A stretch of DNA of 61,560 bases from Prochlorococcus sp. AG-402-K14 (GTDB taxonomy: Bacteria > Cyanobacteriota > Cyanobacteriia > PCC-6307 > Cyanobiaceae). The notes under the pieces were generated by a model. That model was not told the DNA's origin. It was given only the letters and a program-made list of their open reading frames with translations, and did no database searches. Every line of letters begins with the position of its first letter. The first letter of the stretch is position 1. Below, in pieces: positions 58,055 to 61,560 of the stretch. The translations under genes were made by a program, and so were the position numbers. The stretch lies in NCBI GenBank assembly GCA_003216815.1, contig QCIG01000009.1:1-61560 (forward strand), written 5' to 3'.

Positions 58055-58697
58055 ATCTGAAGCTTATATTATCTTTAACTTTATTTTAAATATCAAAGGA
58101 CAATTTATTTAAAGGATTAAATTGAAATAAAATTTTATAAGTCATTTAAAAATATAAAAAAGATTTAGATTTCAATTAAAGTTTGGTTTCTATTTAGAAT
58201 AAAAAGTATGAAACCATACATTGATATTCTATGGAGAAATAAAATAAACAAACTTTGGTTTAACTGAATTTTCTTAAGAGAAATGTCCACAATCTTGCAA
58301 GAAATCTCAAGATCACTTCATTATCTAATTAATCTGAGTCTTAAGATAAATCATTTATCCTTTACACCAATGCTAGCTATAAGAATTATTTATTGACTTA
58401 ATGTAGAATTACCACATACATAGGAATTTTATGAGATTGATCAAATAGTACGAATTATTATTATGGGTTGATCCCCAAAAAGCTAATTCATTTAATAAAT
58501 CATGAAAAATCACAAAATTTGAATATAAAGTTAAAGTTTTTTATCACCCTTCATATGTAAGAGTATCTACGTTGGATGATAAACAAACGGGTATATCTCG
58601 ACCTATCGTCAAAGATCCTATAATCTGCATTAAAGTTCTTAATCATGACATTACCTTTAAAAAATCTAATAAATATCATTAAAAAGAGGCTGCTTCG
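58055..58697. other. gene-poor gap with an open, start-less frame
   Basis: 643 bases. A 58-codon open frame from 58506 to 58680 reads like protein (YHPSYVRVSTLDDKQTGIS and PIVKDPIICIKVLNHDIT) but has no ATG; TTG at 58572 is the best start and would give 36 residues. It could be a remnant of a displaced sugar gene. The rest is AT-rich and featureless. Confidence 0.35.
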
Positions 58698-59825
58698 ATG
58701 GAAATAAGAGATAACTTCCTTCCTGTTTTGCGTCCAGTTGGGGGAGCTGAAGAAATTAAATCTATCGCAGAAACAATTGAAAGTGGTTGGTGGGGCAAGG
58801 GCCCTAAGGTGGCCAAATTTGAAAAAGAATTTGCTGAAATGGTAGGAGCAAAATATGCTGTTGCTGTTACGAGTGCAACTCATGGCCAAGATCTAGTTTT
58901 AAAAGCTAAGGGAATTAAAAATGTAGATATTATTAATCCAGCTATTTCATTTATGACCACGGCTGTTGTCCCCTTATGGAATGATTGCAGTTCAAACATA
59001 GTCGATGTTCGAGCACATGATCTGAACATTTGCCCAAAAGACGTCCGTAAAAGTTTAAAACCAAATACAAAAGTAATTATTGCTGTTAACCATGCAGGTG
59101 TGCCATCTCCAATAGATGAAATACGGGAATTTTATAGTGACTTTATTTTAGAAGACTGCGCACATAGCTGTTATACAAAGGGTGCTGGAACCAAAGGAGA
59201 TGTAGCTGTTTGGTCTTTTCAAGCAGTAAAAACCATGCCCTGTGGGGACGGTGGGATGATTACCACAAATGATAAAGACTTATATGAAAAGCTAGTACCA
59301 ATGACTTGGCTGGGGATTACAAGTACTTATTCCAGAGTAAATAAGGGAGATTATCTTACAGGTAAACCAGGTTATTCTTGGGATTATGAAGTTGATTTAC
59401 TTGGCTACAAATGTTACATGATTGATATCATTGCGGCCATTTGTTTAGAACAGATGAAGAAATTACCTTCTCACCTGAAGTGGAGAAGATACATACAAAA
59501 GAGATATAATGAAGCACTTAATGAATATATACAAATTCCAGCATGGAGTGAGACTTGTCAATATTATTGTGCGAGAGTCAACCCTGACCATCGTGACAGT
59601 CTAATTGACTATCTTGCTAGCAAAAAGATTCACACAAGTGTTCATTTCAAACCTCTCTATTTATACAATATTGTTGGCAAGCTGAACAAAAGAGAATATC
59701 CTATTATTGATAAAGAGTGGAAAAGGCTTATCAGTTTGCCTTGTCATGTAGCAATGAAAGAAGAAGATATCGATTACGTAATTTATTGGGTTAAAAAATA
59801 TTTCTCTACTATTCAAAAAACATAA
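58698..59825 (+). CDS. DegT/DnrJ/EryC1/StrS-family sugar aminotransferase
   Basis: 375 residues, fold-type I PLP enzyme. The PLP Lys is Lys178 in FQAVKTMPCGDGG, the Asp is in LEDCAHS (residue 153), and LKPNTKVIIAVNHAG and SVHFKPLY are typical. The family converts keto-sugars of nucleotide sugars to amino sugars. In this cluster it would make a surface amino sugar, which the GNAT could then acetylate. It starts at the ATG at 58698 with GAGGC eight bases upstream. Confidence 0.92.
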   Translation: MEIRDNFLPVLRPVGGAEEIKSIAETIESGWWGKGPKVAKFEKEFAEMVGAKYAVAVTSATHGQDLVLKAKGIKNVDIINPAISFMTTAVVPLWNDCSSNIVDVRAHDLNICPKDVRKSLKPNTKVIIAVNHAGVPSPIDEIREFYSDFILEDCAHSCYTKGAGTKGDVAVWSFQAVKTMPCGDGGMITTNDKDLYEKLVPMTWLGITSTYSRVNKGDYLTGKPGYSWDYEVDLLGYKCYMIDIIAAICLEQMKKLPSHLKWRRYIQKRYNEALNEYIQIPAWSETCQYYCARVNPDHRDSLIDYLASKKIHTSVHFKPLYLYNIVGKLNKREYPIIDKEWKRLISLPCHVAMKEEDIDYVIYWVKKYFSTIQKT

Positions 59826-60341
59826 AATACTTAGTTTTAACTATGATTCAACTGATTTATTTATTAGAATTAACTCTTATAATAATTTCATAAATAAATC
59901 TTTTAATTTTATAATAATATAAATTTAATATACTAAATGCTTAATGAAACGGAATTTATTAAATTAAGAAGTATCAGTAAATAATTATTACAGCGTAATT
60001 AAGAAAAGCAGAAAAATTCAATAACTATTATTGATTGATAAGACTCACTAAGAACTAAAAAGTACTGATGGAATCCTTATGAAAAAGATTAAAAGCAGAA
60101 GTTACTTTTTAGATTTAAATAAAAAATATTAATTACAATAACTTGAAATGCTTTAATGAACTAGATTAAAACGATAGCTATAGAGGATCGTAATTATGCT
60201 AAAAATGAAAATATCTTTTAAAATCAAAAAAATATAGGTAAGCCATGAAAATAAATATGAAGATTCCTTTTTATAAAGTAGCTATTGCATTAAACGTATA
60301 ATCGAAATCAGAAATCAACTATAAAAACTGGAAAGGTCATT
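59826..60341. other. AT-rich intergenic gap
   Basis: 516 bases, over three quarters A or T. Only frames under 20 codons are seen. No hairpin with a T-run was found after the aminotransferase stop. Confidence 0.5.
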
Positions 60342-61560
60342 ATGCAAAATAAAAAAAACGAACAAAAAAATACAGAAGTAGTTACATTCCCAGTAAAACC
60401 ACAAAAAGAAAATATTAATAAAGTCATTAAAGATTCGAATTTTGACTTAGAAAATAAAGAAAGAATAATGAATAAAGCCTTTGATTTACATTTAAAAGAC
60501 AAGCTTTTAGAAGCAGAAAAATACTATAGTTTATTTATTAATAAAGGATATAATGATCCAAGGGTTCTAACGAATTATGGTGTGATACTTAAACAAAAAG
60601 GAGAATTGGAAAAAGCAATTAAACTATACAGAAAGGCTATATCGTTATTCCCAAATAGTGCAGATGCCTATTCTAATTTAGGAATAATCCTAAAAGATCT
60701 GGGTAAAAATGAAGATGCAAAGTTACTTACTCTACAAGCAATTAAACTCGCCCCAAAGTCTGCAATTCCTCAATATAGCTTGGGTAACATATTAAGAAAT
60801 CTTGGCAAATTAAAAGAAGCTGAAATAGCTACTAGGAAAGCGATTCAGATCGATCCTAACCTGTATATTGCTCATTGTAATCTTGGAAATATATTAAAAG
60901 ATCTTGGCCTATTAGAAGATGCTAAAATTTCAACTGAGAAGGCTATTAAAATCAACCCTAGCTCTCCAGAAGCATATTCAAATTTGGGAGCAATATTAAA
61001 AGATCTTGGTCAAGCAAAAGAAGCAGAAGCATCACTACGTAAAGCTATTGAACTCAAGCCTGATTTTGCTGAAGCACATTCTAATTTAGGAAATATATTG
61101 AAGGAATTTGGTAACCTAAAAGAAGCAGAAATAGAACAAAATATAGCTATTAATATCAATCCTAAACTTGCTAGTGCTCATTGCAACCTAGGTAATGTAT
61201 TAAAAGATCTAGGGAAAACCAAAGAGGCAGAAATCGCAACTCTCAAAGCTATTAAAATCAATCCACTATTTGCTAGTGCTCATTGCAATCTAGGTCGAAT
61301 TTTATATGATCTTGGTAAACTTAAAGAAGCAGAGATTTCTACCCGTAAAGCTATTGAACTCAATCCAAGACTTGCAAATGCGCATCTAAATCTAGGTCTA
61401 ATCCTAAAAGATCTAGGGAATCTCAGGGAGGCACTTAATTCCTCTCAAAAAGCAATTAGGATCAACCCAAATTTAACAGAAGCTTATTTAAACCTAGGAA
61501 ATATATTTTGTGATCTTGGCCAACTAAAAGAAGCAGAAATAGCTTCTAAAAAGGCTATCA
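60342..61560 (+). CDS. TPR-repeat protein, 3' end outside window
   Basis: The frame is open from the ATG at 60342 to the last base (406 residues). After a Lys/Asn-rich N-terminal region of about 65 residues, ten or so 34-residue TPR units follow, with a consensus of AHxNLGNILKDLGKLKEAE then KAIELNP. It is more uniform than the TPR gene at 53801 and belongs to the same kind of TPR protein that often ends in a glycosyltransferase domain. Whether that domain follows cannot be seen here. Confidence 0.88.
   Translation, partial: MQNKKNEQKNTEVVTFPVKPQKENINKVIKDSNFDLENKERIMNKAFDLHLKDKLLEAEKYYSLFINKGYNDPRVLTNYGVILKQKGELEKAIKLYRKAISLFPNSADAYSNLGIILKDLGKNEDAKLLTLQAIKLAPKSAIPQYSLGNILRNLGKLKEAEIATRKAIQIDPNLYIAHCNLGNILKDLGLLEDAKISTEKAIKINPSSPEAYSNLGAILKDLGQAKEAEASLRKAIELKPDFAEAHSNLGNILKEFGNLKEAEIEQNIAININPKLASAHCNLGNVLKDLGKTKEAEIATLKAIKINPLFASAHCNLGRILYDLGKLKEAEISTRKAIELNPRLANAHLNLGLILKDLGNLREALNSSQKAIRINPNLTEAYLNLGNIFCDLGQLKEAEIASKKAI

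Noticed and set aside
58551-58889. 112-codon minus-strand frame
   Set aside because: It is antisense to the conserved DegT N-terminus and rich in Phe and Ser, as expected for a shadow.
60308-60502. 64-codon minus-strand frame
   Set aside because: It is antisense to the lysine-rich start of the TPR gene; the Phe/Ser run is the complement of Lys codons.

Overview
The window reads as chromosomal DNA of a marine picocyanobacterium, almost certainly Prochlorococcus. The evidence is low GC, very compact genes, photosystem I genes (psaA, psaB, psaL, psaI), a single-helix Hli protein, LL-diaminopimelate aminotransferase, a CbiG-CobJ fusion, a cyanobacterial RNase E, and a porin with the MKLFQRLLVAPAALG leader. 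A complete urea uptake and urease locus in a GC-poor genome suggests a NATL-like low-light I strain, but that placement is an inference.

Layout. 1-4622: end of a WD40 gene, a 2-oxoglutarate oxygenase, and a belt of very small genes, several under 60 residues, including a DUF4278 protein, a 36-residue Hli and a 47-residue zinc-ribbon protein. 4625-15027: nitrogen scavenging from urea, with urtA, urtB, urtC, urtD, urtE and ureE, ureF, ureG on the minus strand and ureD, ureA, ureB, ureC on the plus strand. UrtABCDE imports urea, UreABC hydrolyses it and UreDEFG loads nickel. A candidate NtcA box lies upstream of urtA. 15052-18952: a DUF1830 protein, small genes, a porin with its own full NtcA-type palindrome, an RRM protein and rpsU. 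18990-29715: housekeeping genes (AbrB-type membrane protein, B12-binding radical SAM protein, CPBP protease, clpS, dapL, rne, rnhB, pheA, a plastoquinone/tocopherol methyltransferase, a Lon-substrate-domain protein). 29776-34534: the str operon rpsL-rpsG-fusA-tuf-rpsJ. 34813-40596: ferredoxin-type glutamate synthase, which assimilates the ammonium released from urea, then a YciI-like gene and lipA. 40735-42516: the cobalamin CbiG-CobJ fusion. 43153-48677: photosystem I.

48814-61560 is accessory in character: a GT2 glycosyltransferase, an NlpC/P60 peptidase, a class A beta-lactamase-like serine hydrolase, three odd membrane genes, and an AT-rich stretch with long gene-poor gaps. That last stretch holds a TPR-glycosyltransferase, a sugar-type C-methyltransferase homologue, a GNAT acetyltransferase, a DegT aminotransferase and a second TPR protein cut by the window edge. 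It looks like part of a cell-surface glycan island.

The least explained locus is 51910-53467 on the minus strand. It holds a 44-residue one-helix protein, a 188-residue one-helix protein with a charged tail, and a Lys/Ala hexad-repeat protein whose C-terminal membrane anchor resembles the 44-residue protein. No known system is recognised there. No tRNA, rRNA, CRISPR array or insertion sequence was seen.
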